A stretch of DNA of 64,000 bases from Epiperipatus broadwayi (Eukaryota > Onychophora > Udeonychophora > Euonychophora > Peripatidae). Positions 12,979 to 24,591 of this stretch are shown piece by piece; the stretch's first letter is position 1; each line of letters opens with the position of its first letter. The translations under genes and the position numbers were made by a program. Under the pieces are notes generated by a model. The model was not told the origin of the DNA. It made no database searches and saw only the letters and a list, made by a program, of their open reading frames with translations. The DNA is taken from positions 1-64,000 of the forward strand of contig JAQFVV010000551.1 of assembly GCA_028023455.1 (NCBI GenBank), given 5' to 3'.

Positions 12979-13397
12979 ATGTGCATCTCTCCTTGCTATA
13001 CCTATAATGGCCTACATCAGGATCGTTTCCACATCAAGTCACACCTTGAACATTTAGACAACTGTGACATTTATTTGTATTTGAAGGAACCAAAGTGTTC
13101 CAAAGGGCTCATAAGCCACTGTTCTGCTCACTTGAATAAAAAGACCTCTTTGTATTATAGCAAATAGCCCGGTCTGAGGAACCGATTACTAGGTAATAAA
13201 CCTCAATTACGAACACATTCGAGGTGCACTTATTCTGATACTATAGTTTATAACACACTAGAATCTGATGTTCAACTGCCACACCTCAGTTCAGCTTCCC
13301 TAGAAAGTAACTTCGGCTTTGATCCAATTCAGAATCTGAATTATATGTTTATCTGTGTAGCAATTATATATAATATCACACAAATATCGTTATAGTT
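12979..13397 (+). pseudogene. Unidentified coding-like block with one in-frame stop
   Basis: A plus-strand frame opens at 12979 and runs to the TAG at 13165-13167 (62 codons). It then continues in the same frame without another stop to about 13397, so 139 codons hold only one interruption. The block is richer in G+C than its surroundings. The first part has several Cys and His residues (for example HCSAHLNKKTS). The second part contains SDTIVYNTLESDVQLPHL. I do not recognise a family. It may be a worn exon, an unrecognised transposon ORF or chance. No splice sites or partner copies were established. Confidence 0.3.
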
Positions 13398-14044
13398 GAG
13401 TTTAAACTTAGTAAAAATAATAATATAATCTCTATCAGTTACCAATAAATTGATCACTCTAACTATTACTGATTTCCACTATATAGAACATAGCATGAGT
13501 TATGACATAGAAGATGGTATGAGCATATTAAAGTCATAGACTAACTAAACATTTTGTAACCCCAAAAGCCAATCACTTGTGTGTCAGCACTATATAATTT
13601 GCTTTATTATATTATTTGTAACCCTGAGTATTCACTTACCTGCACATCAGCAAACTATACCCAATTTATTTTGCTTTATAACTTATTAAGTATTACATTA
13701 AATTTATGAAATATAAATTTATCTCAGTCTCCATTCTTGCTCATTACTTTATGAATCACTAGTTAAGTTATATAATATGTGTTGGGGGGGTGTCTCATGT
13801 TTTACTGCTTTGCTATTGCTGAAACGTGAATGAAGAGATATTGAGTGTAACCTCAGTCATGTCATTCATAATGGGTTGACTTGGAAGCACGAGTAAGAGT
13901 TGAGGTATGATCAGATGTAGGATATTACTATCCCGACTTGGTCAGTTGTTGGGTTCTCTGGCTCAGATTCTCGGTCTGTTGAGCAAATGTACAAACCTGA
14001 CCATTACAATATTTTATGTTAATTTTTTTTTTTAATTTAATGTT
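13398..14044. other. Gene-less stretch
   Basis: No gene was recognised. A seven-G run occurs near 13784-13790. The following 200 bp is somewhat richer in G+C and contains alternating TCAG-rich words, possibly an old LTR or repeat end. No partner was found to prove it. Confidence 0.35.
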
Positions 14045-14760
14045 ATTATTGTCAGTTAAGTAGACATTATCTTATGAGTAAGAGTATGTTTCTTTATATT
14101 TCTACTAGGATTTTATTCATTGCCTAATAATTCTTAAATGAAAGAGTAAATTTTTAATATTATAAATATTTAATTAAAGAACCCTGAGATTTTAATACTA
14201 CAAATTAATACTAAAGAAATTGTATTGCAAAAGAAATTATTTTAATAAACAATGTGGCACAAAATATAAGAAACCTATTATACTTTATTAAAAGATTTGA
14301 AATGTGTATCTGATCATAGCAACGAGATGCTGATGATGATTATTAAATGTGTTGTAATAGGGGAGGGATGTTATGAAAGAGAATTTAATATAACCTACCA
14401 CTTTATGATGTATGTTTTCAATAATAAGAGCATCCTTGTAATTTGTAAGAGTGGGTATGATAGTTTTCTTTCTCTTAAAATTTATTAAATGTTACATATT
14501 ATATTGACAATATTTATTTATTGTTATTCTTACCCATATGGCCCTTTATATGTTTGCATATAACCTTGTGGTAAACACCTTCTGAAATTAGCTCATAGCA
14601 TTTATTTATTATTTTGGCACTTATTATTTATTTTGGCTTTCGATTGGTTGTAATGTACCAAGCAATAATCATGAAGAGTTGTAATTTGGTAGCATTTATT
14701 TATTCACTCATTTTAGGTTATATAATTTGGTACTGATCATCCTAAATAACTGTAATTTAA
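14045..14760 (+). repeat. Dispersed repeat family X, copy 1
   Basis: This segment matches, in the same orientation and order, the segment from about 63163 to 63700. Shared landmarks are GTAGAC-TTATCTTA, AATAAGAGTATGT-TCTT near the start, an ATTCATTG word, a GAGAT-TTA block, AAAGAAAT, GAAATTATTTT and a 3' word TTCTTACCC-TATGG. Identity by eye is moderate with many indels, so the copies are old. No coding capacity or terminal structure was recognised. It may be the untranslated end of a retroelement. Confidence 0.6.
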
Positions 14761-17304
14761 TGGAATTTGATTCATTAATTTTTTTAAGTTATAGTTTGGT
14801 AAAATCCTCATATAGTTTAGTTATTATTATTAGCCCATAGTTTATTATTGTTAATTTGGGCACATTATATCTCAATGACAATTTTGGGATATCACAATTC
14901 TTTATTTTTAGGTTATAAATATTGTAATGGTAACTTTGAAAACAAGTATATGAAAGTTTATATATATTAGATGAAAGATGGATTTGAATCTGTAATATAT
15001 ACAATCAAAAATATACACACATATGTAATGAGATCTTCAAGATGTATACCATAAACTTTAGTTCAAATAAATAATAAGTAAATTCAAATAAAATTTATTA
15101 CAAATATATAATAATATTAACCAATGTGATGATGATTTATAATTTAAAAATACAAGTACTCCCAAAAGTATTTTATTTGTTTTTCAGCTTCAATGAAAAA
15201 GAAACTCAAAGGCATAAAACCTCCTAAAAATGTTTACTTTTGGAAAAGTTTTAAAGAACCTATGATCATCAATTATTACTGCCTTCCTAATATGTCCCCA
15301 TTGGATTGCATGATTTCACAGGGTTGTGGATATTAACTACCATAAATGTCTAAAAATCATCATATATATTTGAATTGAGTTGCAAATACAAACTAAATGG
15401 ATTAATTAAAAAAATTAACAATTTTTTAATAATGAATAAATAAAACAGTTGCGTGTGTGCTCACAACTATCAACACATACAAAAAATATTATAATAACAA
15501 AAGATATTTTAAATTGGCACTATGGTTCAAGTTTAAAGTCTTATAGTCACTATCATGTTTTTTTCAGGTATCAATCTTTAAAGGTTTTATTGTTGTCTTC
15601 ATTAGTATGTGTTGGAATAAATATGTCACACTGTTGACATTTTATGAGGTATACTATCAGTAGGTCTTGAGTAATTTATATGCCACTATCCATTTCTTCC
15701 TTCACAGCATTATAGAGGCATTGCAAAAGCTGGTTTTCAAACTTCAGCACTAATTTCTAGATTTGACTGCTTTTCCAGGTATTTTTTGACTGGTATGGTT
15801 TTTTATTGTTATCTAACTACACATGGTAGATGGATTTCTTCTAAATAAATTGAATATACTGACTGTTGTAACTGGAATATTGAAAAGTACTTTAAGAACA
15901 ATCTGTAAAATATGATTTATGATGGGGGAAAAGCCTTTAATCAGCAGTTGTTTCTCTCTTTTGTATAGATCGTGGCAACATAGCTTCAATAGTAGACTGA
16001 ACTCTAATACAAAGCAATATGGAATGAACTTCTGGGCTCCTAGAATTATAATTATAATAATAAGAATGCCTAGTTGCTCGTTTCCAATCTATTTTTACCA
16101 AATTGATGTTCAAACAACATATATGTTATCAGCTAGGGGATGTATGACCTTTGCCTCATTACAAAAATATATTTTTTGAAAAACACTCTCTTTACTCTCT
16201 TCAAAACATGTTGTTGATAACAAATTTTAGTAGATTACATTCTGATTTAAGAAGAAAAAAAAGTTTTTTTCTTTTCTTTCTTTATTTCACAACATAGGAA
16301 AAAGACAATTTATCACCGACTTTTAAATTTTTAAATACGACTTCTAAAATATTTATCAATTCCAAAATATTTCTTTCAAATCTACCATTCAATTTTCTAT
16401 AAAAATGGACAAGTTGTTTAATTAAAACTTCCATTTGAAAGACAGATTAAATAAAGTTTGAAATGGCTTTTTTCTTTTAAAAAAAAACCCACTATGCAAT
16501 TCTTTCATGTATCAAAGGCATTTTTTCTGCTTTATAGTATTATTATCATTCTTTTGTTTTTTACGTATTACAAAATAATACTCAATAATCTTTAATAATG
16601 TGCATGAATGAATTTTTATTTTAATTTTTAGGTATTTTGCATTTCCATTTCTCAACAGGCAAGCATATATGTGCACAGACATAAATGGCAATTTGTATAT
16701 TACTTGAGTATTTATCAAACACATTTTTTTGTTATAGCTTCAAGCCACCATATTGAACTTTTTAAAATACTGGCATGAGACACAATTTTCATAATAACTT
16801 CAGTTTTAATTATGTTAGAGCAAAAACAATTACATTGCTAGAAACTAGAAAAATTAAGGAAAACAATAAGCATAAAATAAATAGTGATAACTATATAAAA
16901 AATAAGGTAAAAAAGAAATTTTCACATCCGAAATAATTATTATTTTATTGTTTGTTCATAATTTGGAAATTAACATTAACTAAAATTCAAAATACATCTT
17001 CAGTGATAATTTCTTTCTATTCCTTACAAAATTATCTTTCTAAACATGTATAATGTCTTACCTGAGATAATCCACAGCTTCACAATCTCCAAAAGAAGTC
17101 GGATATGACTTCATTTTTATCTTGTACTCCAAATGTTCTAAATGTCAAAGGCGTCTATAAAGAAAAAGATTCATCCTAATAAAAGATACAAAAGAAGTTA
17201 TCATAGCAATTGGCTTCTTGTCTGTCTAAAACTAGAAATTGTAGACTACTTTCTATACCACTGATAAAATGAGTTTCATCTCTTCATTTTATATTTTTTG
17301 TGTA
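14761..17304. other. AT-rich gene-less stretch
   Basis: No recognisable gene. A weak 86-codon frame (15919-16179) has a more mixed amino-acid composition than its neighbours but no known motif. A T-rich palindromic patch (16250-16275) is low complexity. Nothing else is supported. Confidence 0.4.
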
Positions 17305-17400
17305 CAATAGTGATGTTTATATACTTTGTGGTCAGCAGTGATGTTTATATTCTTTATGCACTGCACAAGTGATGTTTATATTCTTTATATACAGAAATGA
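17305..17400. repeat. Short tandem repeat, about 3 units of ~34 bp
   Basis: Three successive units share AGTGATGTTTATAT followed by CTTTATG-like or CTTTGTG sequence and a variable end. A fourth, more diverged unit follows (AAATGATGCTATCTTT). Slippage or unequal crossing over is the likely origin. Confidence 0.75.
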
Positions 17401-17624
17401 TGCTATCTTTTTATATTTATTGTACCACAGATATAATTTATTTGCATATAGTCTATAGATTTGAAAATAATGTTATGGAACATATAGCAAAAGCAAAGCA
17501 TGATCAAGCATAAACATAAACAAGTTTCAGAATTGGATTATATGTTTGTGTATACAAAGTTTGTATATATTTGATTATTAGTTTTATAACCCATTGCTTG
17601 TAAAACATATTATATAAACATAAT

Positions 17625-17662
17625 TAATGATTTTCAAAAAGTATACTTTTTGAAAATCATTA
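17625..17662. repeat. Perfect 38-bp palindrome
   Basis: The sequence is exactly self-complementary about the centre between 17643 and 17644. The half-site reads TAATGATTTTCAAAAAGTA. There is no spacer, so it could extrude as a cruciform. It lies about 130 bp outside the Merlin element and is not part of its terminal repeats. It may be the collapsed inverted end of an unknown element. Confidence 0.9.
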
Positions 17663-17699
17663 TTTTTATAAAAATAAGAGGATTAGTTTAGATAGAACT

Positions 17700-17791
17700 T
17701 TAGATAATCACGATATGAACCATATACTAATAAGTTAATTACGATATGAATTCTATACGAGTAAATATATAATTACATACTAAATCATACT
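17700..17791. repeat. Minisatellite, left part interrupted by Merlin insertion
   Basis: Units with the core CGATATGAATTCTATACGAG followed by TAAATATATAATTACA lie here and resume to the right of the Merlin element at 19532. The last nine bases (17783-17791, AATCATACT) are the target duplication. Confidence 0.75.
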
Positions 17792-17956
17792 GGTAAAACT
17801 GACTTATGGCATCTGAACACTGCGCCCTCTATTTTTAAAAAACTTAACTACTTTCCTCCCCCCTAATAACTGTATCCAAATTTATATAAGTGTATGTAAC
17901 TATATGTAAGTGTAAATGTTAATAAAAAAAAAAAGGAAAAAAAAACTTACATTTAC
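17792..17956 (+). repeat. Left terminal inverted repeat of Merlin element
   Basis: It pairs with 19325-19531. The outer 11 bp are identical (GGTAAAACTGA). The inner part from TTAAAAAACTTAACTAC to the ACTTACATTTAC word is almost identical to its partner, and a C-rich run (CCTCCCCCC) is shared. The tract between 17803 and 17828 is much shorter than its partner. Confidence 0.88.
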
Positions 17957-18077
17957 ATGCGTATTTTTCACTTATAGCGGTCTTTGCTGTATATATGACT
18001 GTAAATAAATGACGTATATTAACTGTAAATGTTTTTACATAAAGAAGAATAAATAACCAAAAAACGAACTTACATTT

Positions 18078-19051
18078 TTAGGAGTAGTTTGAAGCTACAC
18101 AAGTGAGGAAATGCACGAAAACGTCGTCGCATTCATGCAGATTTCTGAAAGAAAATTCCTGCAGGTAGGATGAGAACAAAGGTCTGCTCATCCCAAATTG
18201 GTATTTTAGCTTATGCTTTGCTCTCATCCACAGATTTTTCACATTATTGGTATGTATAAGCTCATCGTCTGGGTCAACAAAGTTGTGTTGATGGACGACA
18301 AACAGAGTGGAGATAGACACCATTCGAAAGACCACTAATATTATTGTACACATGCCAGCTGTCACTGATAATATGTGTTCCAGGCAAAATGTGTTGCTGG
18401 ATGAGTGCTTCTAAAGTGTCAGCCGATCGGTCTGCGATTTCAGATAGGAAACATTTTTTCGAGCCTCTTTCTATCCCATTGAACACCCAATGGCCTTCTC
18501 TGAATGCCCCTCTGTTGTATTTTCAGTGGAAGAAATAGGACTTGTCGATTTCAACTATCTGTGGTTCCCCATTGGCATCAAATCCGCTGAGAAGTGCTGG
18601 ATTTCTGTCCAAATATGTAGCACATTCTTCCCGGCAAAAATTACACCAGTCTATGATCACTCGTTCGCTCACCTCCATCTCGCGAACGATCATGTGAATA
18701 GGTGAATTATACGACCAGTAAAATGCTATACAAACAATGGTGTTCAAAGACAGATGGCTGTGAAAAAAAAGAGCCACTTCTTACTGCTGTACATTGTTCA
18801 CACATTCTGCATTGCCATCTAACACCATCTACGCTGGTCGAATATTTTACCAGCGAACATTGAATGTTGCAACACAGACATAGCATGCTGTTTTTTAACA
18901 GACACCTCCTGGCCAGCCACTTCATGGTCAATTTCACAGTTTGCAATTGTTCTATCAGATGACGAGTGTTCCATGTTTCTGACAGAACATCCGAAACATC
19001 CATAATCTCATTTGGAGGCACTATTGTTGTGATAGGCACTCTAGCTGCCAT
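18078..19051 (-). pseudogene. Merlin (IS1016/ISXO2-like) DDE transposase, decayed
   Basis: Translation from the ATG at 19051 gives about 324 residues over three frames, the usual size for Merlin transposases. The N-terminal zinc-ribbon-like part shows WQCRMCEQC followed by VRSGSFF. The catalytic core shows VEIDKSYFFH (first Asp codon 18544-18546), GIERGSKKCFL, IISDSWHVYNN (second Asp 18361-18363) and HTNNVKNLWMRAK. In the last motif the expected Glu is Lys (codon 18237-18239, one G-to-A change). One frame change lies near 18770 and one near 18330. A TGA at 18523-18525 sits just after the first aspartate motif. The loss of the third catalytic residue alone should abolish strand transfer. The product would bind the flanking TIRs and cut and paste the element. 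Confidence 0.9.
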
Positions 19052-19324
19052 TTTTTATAAAGACAAAATTCCACGCGGTAAAGCAAAATTAGTTCACAAT
19101 TTTACACGTGTCAAAAATGACACGTGAACAAACACGTGAACAAAGTACAGTAATTCATAATTTTTACAGCAGGGACTTTTTGGGTGAGACTAAATAGAGC
19201 CTAAAAAAGTCAGTTTTCTTACATCCATTTTATTTATTAATCTTCATGTAAAAAATACATTTATAGTTAGATATACTTTGCAATTACATAGTGAGAATGA
19301 CGTAGTTCGACACATGGATCGTAA

Positions 19325-19531
19325 ATGTAAGTTTTTTTTCCTTTTTTTTATTATTAACATTTACACTTACATATAGCTACATACACTTATATAAATTTGG
19401 ATACAGTTATTAGGGGGGAAAAGTAGTTAAGTTTTTTAAAATAGGTTTATCTGGGCATAATTGCTGAGATATTCTTGACTTCGTTTAAGGAGAAGCCATA
19501 ATACATCACATCACATCACATCAGTTTTACC
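19325..19531 (-). repeat. Right terminal inverted repeat of Merlin element
   Basis: This is the inverse complement of the left repeat, with an additional ~40-50 bp in the outer third including a tandem CATCA run. Because both arms are about 165-200 bp, the ends are longer than the short TIRs of many Merlin families. Confidence 0.85.
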
Positions 19532-19740
19532 AATCATACTAATTTTTCGATAAATATGAATTCTATGTGAGCATAAATAAATGTATTACAAACTACCTTT
19601 AGAAAATTGATAAATATGAATTCTATAGAGCATATATGAGCATAAATATATAATTACACACACACCAATTTTTCGATAGATATGAATTGTATATGAGCAT
19701 AAATAAATAAATATATAACTACAAATTAGCACACACTAAT
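19532..19740. repeat. Minisatellite, right part, resuming after Merlin
   Basis: About three units of 60-80 bp share TTTTTCGATAAATATGAATT followed by CTATATGAGCATAAATATAT and an ATTACA word. The first nine bases (19532-19540) are the second copy of the target duplication. The same unit is seen at 17700-17791, so the transposon split a pre-existing array. Confidence 0.75.
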
Positions 19741-20989
19741 TACAAACTAAAATTAATAAAAAATATATTTTTTCCAAAAATTTTAAAACAAATTAAAAAA
19801 TTTTACTTACAAATAATTACATTGATAGTCTGTTATAGGCCTTAACAGAGAAAATTTCACTTCCAGCCCGTAAAACATTTTATGTCTTTTATCGTTTCAT
19901 GATAAGTACAAAAATTACCAAAAAAAAACAAAAAAAAATAAATACTGTGGTTGATTAAAAAATTCGCCAAAAATCTAAATTTCAAGCGATTTTTTTGAAA
20001 TAAAGATCGTTTGAAAGCTAACATATACAGCTAAAAACGGTCATATTTTCTATGACATCATGATTATACTTTTTACGTCAGCAAAGAAAGAAAATAACAC
20101 GTCATCAAATGACCACTCGAAATGCGCAAACGACGCCGACAAAGTGGAAGTAGTTAAGATGAAACTATGGTACATTGTAACTTTTTATTTTTCATTTTTA
20201 TTCTTACTACAAAACATTTATTTCTCTAATTACTTTTTATATTCCTTTTAGTTTCACAAATAGTGTTTTATAGAACACCATATGTCCATGATGTGAAAAA
20301 ATTTGTTTGATTCTGGATACTATAAAAATGCAAAGAATTTAACTCTAGAATCTACAAAAATTCCATCATAGAACATTACTGAAGCATGAACACTAGAAAG
20401 ATTATCTCAGTTGGACTTCTATTGAGCTATCCACAACCCATCAAAATAAAAATATAAGCCTTGCACTTTTTTTGAGTCTTAGAGGCTGAATGGCATAATA
20501 CTTTAAAGTAAAGCATTGCTCCCTTTTGAGTCTTAGAAGCTGATAAGTTTCACAAACAATCTAATTACACCTTGCTTTATTTGAACCTTACTGGTGAGTA
20601 AACTATTTGGAAAAGAAACAAAAAATTTTATGGCAGCTCCTGAGACAATATATATTTTAAACATCACATGACAGCATAGTATATCACATGTATAACTACA
20701 TCCCAAAACATTACTAGAAAGAAAATATGTCTAAACAAACTATAAAAACATTTTTTTCATCATCTGCACAAATCACCAAATAACTATCCTGGTCATATAT
20801 TTCTTAATTATTTCCAGTATCTAAATTATTAATTTAAATTTTTTAAAATATTAATAATGTCTTATTTTCTAGCAAGCTGGTAATATCTCATTTTGATAAT
20901 TTTTAACCTCACTTTCAGGATTGTTACACATTTTACCTTTTAACACATATAATTTTCTTTCTCTTTAAAACATTTTCCTTTAAACAGAT
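19741..20989. other. AT-rich gene-less stretch
   Basis: No gene was recognised. The 63-codon frame at 20060-20251 starts with a polar part and ends in a hydrophobic run, but has no family resemblance. A word containing TGAGTCTTAGA-GCTGA is repeated at about 20471-20489 and 20527-20545. A G+C-richer patch at 20080-20150 has no assigned identity. Confidence 0.4.
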
Positions 20990-22920
20990 CCATTATTGAC
21001 AGGGAATGAGCAAGCTTTTATTTTTTTAACATAAAATTTTACACCTCTCAAGATATTTCGTCTTTGGTGATAGAGTCTTCATCTGAATGAATTTGAAATA
21101 TTTTTTTTAAATTTTCTGAGTCTGGTTTGGATTTTATATTCTCTATTTTTGGGATCTAGTTCTATATGTTACTATTCCACTACTAGTTCCTAAATATTTC
21201 TGGAAATTTTCCTGCAATATCTTGTTTTCTTGGGCTAGAAAAGCTTCTAGAAGAATATATTATGAGTGTTCTATCTTTCTTACCAGAGTTTTTTCTCTTT
21301 TGCCACAATATATAGGGTTTGACTCTTTGTTCATAATTTTATCCTATTACAACAAATAGATGTATTATTCCTTTTGTTTGACTGCTGTTTTGATGTGTTG
21401 AACTTGACTTCTTCATCCTGATTCTAATGGCTCATGTCAATGGCATTTAAAAATTTGGGCCAACTGTTCCATGGTTTTTGGGCAGTTCTGATGATTACCT
21501 GTTCAACATGAAAGATTAAGTTATGCCAAATAATTATGATTAAATGGATTTCTGTCATGCCACATGCAGACAGTATCCTTAATTTTAATACATGACTTGT
21601 GTAACTTTCATCACCTTTTATGTAAAAACTTTCTTGTACAATTTGATATCTGATTGCTTCTTAGTGCTCTTCAGACCAAAAATTATCCCAAAATTTGTTC
21701 TCTGTATCCAGAATAGGTACTTGATTTCTTTATTAATGAGTTCCACCATTCTTTAGCAGGTCCTTGTAAATGATTATAGGAAATGACCACTTGCTCTCTG
21801 TTAGCTGGCTCAACTGGAAATAATTCTCCAGACTGTCAAGGTGTTCCATGGGCATCTCTCCTGCTTCACTTCTGAACCTCTGAGTTTTTAGAAAATGATT
21901 TATAGTTAAAAGTCTCATAACTTCTGTATTGTTCTGAAAATGTTGTTTCCATGGCTTTCTTTTGGTTCATATCTCTTGTATCAGTTTTACTCTCTTCTTT
22001 AAATTCTTTTACAGCTTCTACAAATCAATTTCGTCTGTTTTCTTTCATCTTTGCATAATCTATTTTTATGTCATTCATGATACCAATTACTTCTTTCTGA
22101 GTTTTCTGCATTTACTTTTGTGTGTTTATGAGTTTTTCTTTAAATAATGAGTTTTAACGTTTGATCTTTACTTTTTTTTTCACTTCTCTCACTCCTAATT
22201 TTTTTAATCTTTCTGCTATACTGTGCATACTTTTCTGCAATTTATTTCAATATAATTCCAATAGATTTTCAAACCATTTATTCTAAATCACTATGCAATT
22301 TTCTTTCCACACACTCCTTTTTCTGTTGTACTTGTATTTGACCTACTATATCCAGCTTCAGGCAGCTTATAGTATCTTGTATGACTTCAAACTGCTTATA
22401 GTCTCTTCTACAACTTCAAATTTGAATTTTTGATGCATTTCTTTATATTTACCATCTCTATTTTGTTGCTTTTTTTCAAGTTTAAATACATTTCTACAAA
22501 TTTTCATTGCAGCATTTCTTTTAATTTATTTCATTCATTTTTTCATTTTTTGAATACATTTCTTCAAATTTTTGTTTTTCTTCATTTCTTGAATGCATTT
22601 CTTCAACTTTTTTGAGCATTTCCTGATTTCTCTGTTACATTTCTGGAAAATGTTGTTTTTCTTCAATTCTTGAATGGATTTCTTCAAATTTTGAATACAT
22701 TTCTTTAAATTCACTCTCTTTTTTGTAAATGTACCTTTGTCAGAATAGCTTCCTGCACAATTGGTTTGGATTCCATTGGTTGGACTAGTTGTTGTGTTGA
22801 TGGATACATGTTTAATTTTGTTTTCAACCTTTTTGCTTTTGGATGTGTTAGTATGTATAACCTACACAAGAGGATGAAAGATGAACAAAAGAGTGCTGCT
22901 GATGCTGGTAGCAAATATTA
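20990..22920 (-). pseudogene. Retrotransposon gag-like relic with repetitive N-terminal part
   Basis: The minus strand, read from about 22920 down, first encodes a Lys/Asn/Thr-rich leader (a KSKKVENKIKH-like segment). It then encodes a long charged, repetitive region in which KKCIQ-, EEMHSRNEE- and EEKQ-type blocks recur roughly every 15-20 residues (about 22740-22400), suggestive of a coiled coil. Toward 21690-21900 comes LDSLENYFQLSQLTE and, after a frame change, an HLQGPAKEWWNSL segment. This is the hallmark 'L-x-G-x-A-x-x-W-W' of the retrotrans_gag (capsid) family. A degenerate knuckle-like CGK segment follows near 21320. Frameshifts and stops are frequent. No pol sequence was recognised to the left of 20990, so this is an isolated gag relic or a gag-only element. 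The family call is good and the exact limits are approximate. Confidence 0.65.
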
Positions 22921-24269
22921 ATTAGCAGTTAATGATAATGATGATGTGAATAAGAACAAAGATGTATACTATGCTATCATTAACATATATTATAAGAAAG
23001 CCTATCTCAGTCTGATATATAATTAATAATAGTAATTAATAAAATAGAATAATAAATTCTTATTATAATGAAATCTAACTAATCATGAGACTGTGTGCGG
23101 TTACATGTAAATATGTTTTAAAATTGAACATGCAGGTAAGTACACATTTAATTGCATTGATCCATTATAAGATTCCAATAATAATAAATTTAAAATATAC
23201 ACTTTGAATCATAAATAATAACTCAATGACTAACAGTAATAATACCGTAAAATCTATTTAATTTGTTATAAAATAATCTCTAATTTGGGAAGTAATAATA
23301 TTACAGTAATATTAAAATATAAGTTTTAAGAACCATTACTAACTATAACTTCTTATGATTTCTTTTAAATAATTTCTCAGCGTAAAATTATCTGTCACTA
23401 AAATAATAATTGAAAACTAGATAATTGGATAACAAAAGGATTTTATTGGTATCTAACCATCCAAAAATAATAGCACAATCATTAAATAATAATAATAATA
23501 GGTCCTTCTGTAACAATAAAGACTATAGTGTTATAATGTAAATAATAATTATATTAATAAAATTATGAATAATAATAATAATTTGTATAACTTCTTCTTA
23601 CTGTATAGGTAATAATGACAGTAAAATTATTATTTTTATTGTATTTAAATTAATAATGATAATAATTATACATCATATTTTGATAATATTAATCATGCTA
23701 ATAATAAATCATCTCTTATGATGATATAAAATAATAATACTAATAATAGTTGAATCTATAACAGTCATAGAGATATCCATGTAAAGCTCATTATCTGTCA
23801 ATTTATAACAGTCATACATTAGGGTGCAAAAGTTGTAATCTTATAATAAGACAGTCAAAAGATAAGTGACGTATATAATTCCACATCAAGAATTGCTATG
23901 TCTGTAGTATGCTGTTGGCAATAAGATTCCAAATAAGAGTGGAATAGCAAATAAACCAAGACTTAAGTTGTATCATAATGCAGAATGGCCCAATCGATCC
24001 AGGTATCTTTCTAACTGCATTTATGGATATAAAATAGTTAAATTATCCATAGAAAATCTAAACATAATTACCAGACAAAATATTTGTGTCATATGGGAAC
24101 TAACCAATCACACTAGACTAAAATAATCAGGCTTAAAAATCTCTGACTCACCTGGTGTGATGTAAAATAATTGAAGGCATTAATACAAAGAAAATATAGC
24201 ATCAACATATGTATCATATAGCTATCACTAGAATTTGTGACTTAATAATACCTTAACCTAAGGTATAAT
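22921..24269. other. AT-rich stretch with many AATAAT runs
   Basis: No gene. The sequence is dominated by short AAT/TAATAA runs (for example near 23490-23510, 23570-23585 and 23725-23745), giving it a microsatellite-like texture. No transposon motif was recognised. Confidence 0.45.
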
Positions 24270-24533
24270 CATGCACTTTGTGGATTTCAAATAAAATGAT
24301 GTATCATAAATTCTAGAAAATTTCACAAGCATCATTCATTCAGGCATAGTAAAAGTAATTTAAGGGGATTGCTTAAAATTTTCACGCTCTCATTCCCAAA
24401 TGCATAAGATTTTCCATACAAAAATATTTGAGATGAAAGCATAGATGGATTTATTCTATCTTTTCACAAAGACATTATCTTGTGTTTGTAAGTGAGAGTA
24501 TTCATTTATAGTTAAAAATCCACAAAGTGCATG
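24270..24533. repeat. Possible small MITE bounded by 18-bp perfect inverted repeats
   Basis: CATGCACTTTGTGGATTT at 24270-24287 is exactly matched in inverse at 24516-24533, enclosing 228 bp of non-coding DNA. This suits a small non-autonomous DNA element. No convincing target duplication was found next to either end, so the assignment is tentative. Confidence 0.5.
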
Positions 24534-24591
24534 TGAATTGGCTTAATGGCTGATTACAATATTCAATTAAAGAAATTAAAAAAAAAAATTT

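Larger units (their letters stand above)
17792..19531 (-). mobile_element. Merlin-type DNA transposon, complete but inactive (1,740 bp)
   Basis: The element is bounded by a 9-bp direct repeat AATCATACT (17783-17791 and 19532-19540) and begins and ends with the inverted terminus GGTAAAACTGA. Merlin transposons characteristically have GG termini and 8-9 bp target duplications. The terminal repeats are long. After the shared 11 bp and an indel-rich stretch, about 120 bp of near-identical inverted sequence follows (about 17829-17956 against 19325-19446). The single gene inside, on the minus strand, encodes an IS1016/ISXO2-like DDE transposase broken by two frameshifts and one stop. The right inverted repeat contains a short CATCA-type expansion near 19504-19522. 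The element is therefore a dead autonomous copy. Confidence 0.92.

Noticed and set aside
18344-18705. Two plus-strand frames of 64 and 71 codons
   Set aside because: Antisense shadows of the Merlin transposase.
20060-20251. 63-codon frame with polar start and hydrophobic end considered as a small membrane protein
   Set aside because: No homologous family recognised, and the hydrophobic end is T-rich low-complexity DNA.
22430-22615. 61-codon phenylalanine-rich plus frame that looks like a membrane protein
   Set aside because: Its hydrophobicity is the complement of the Lys/Glu-rich repetitive gag region on the minus strand.
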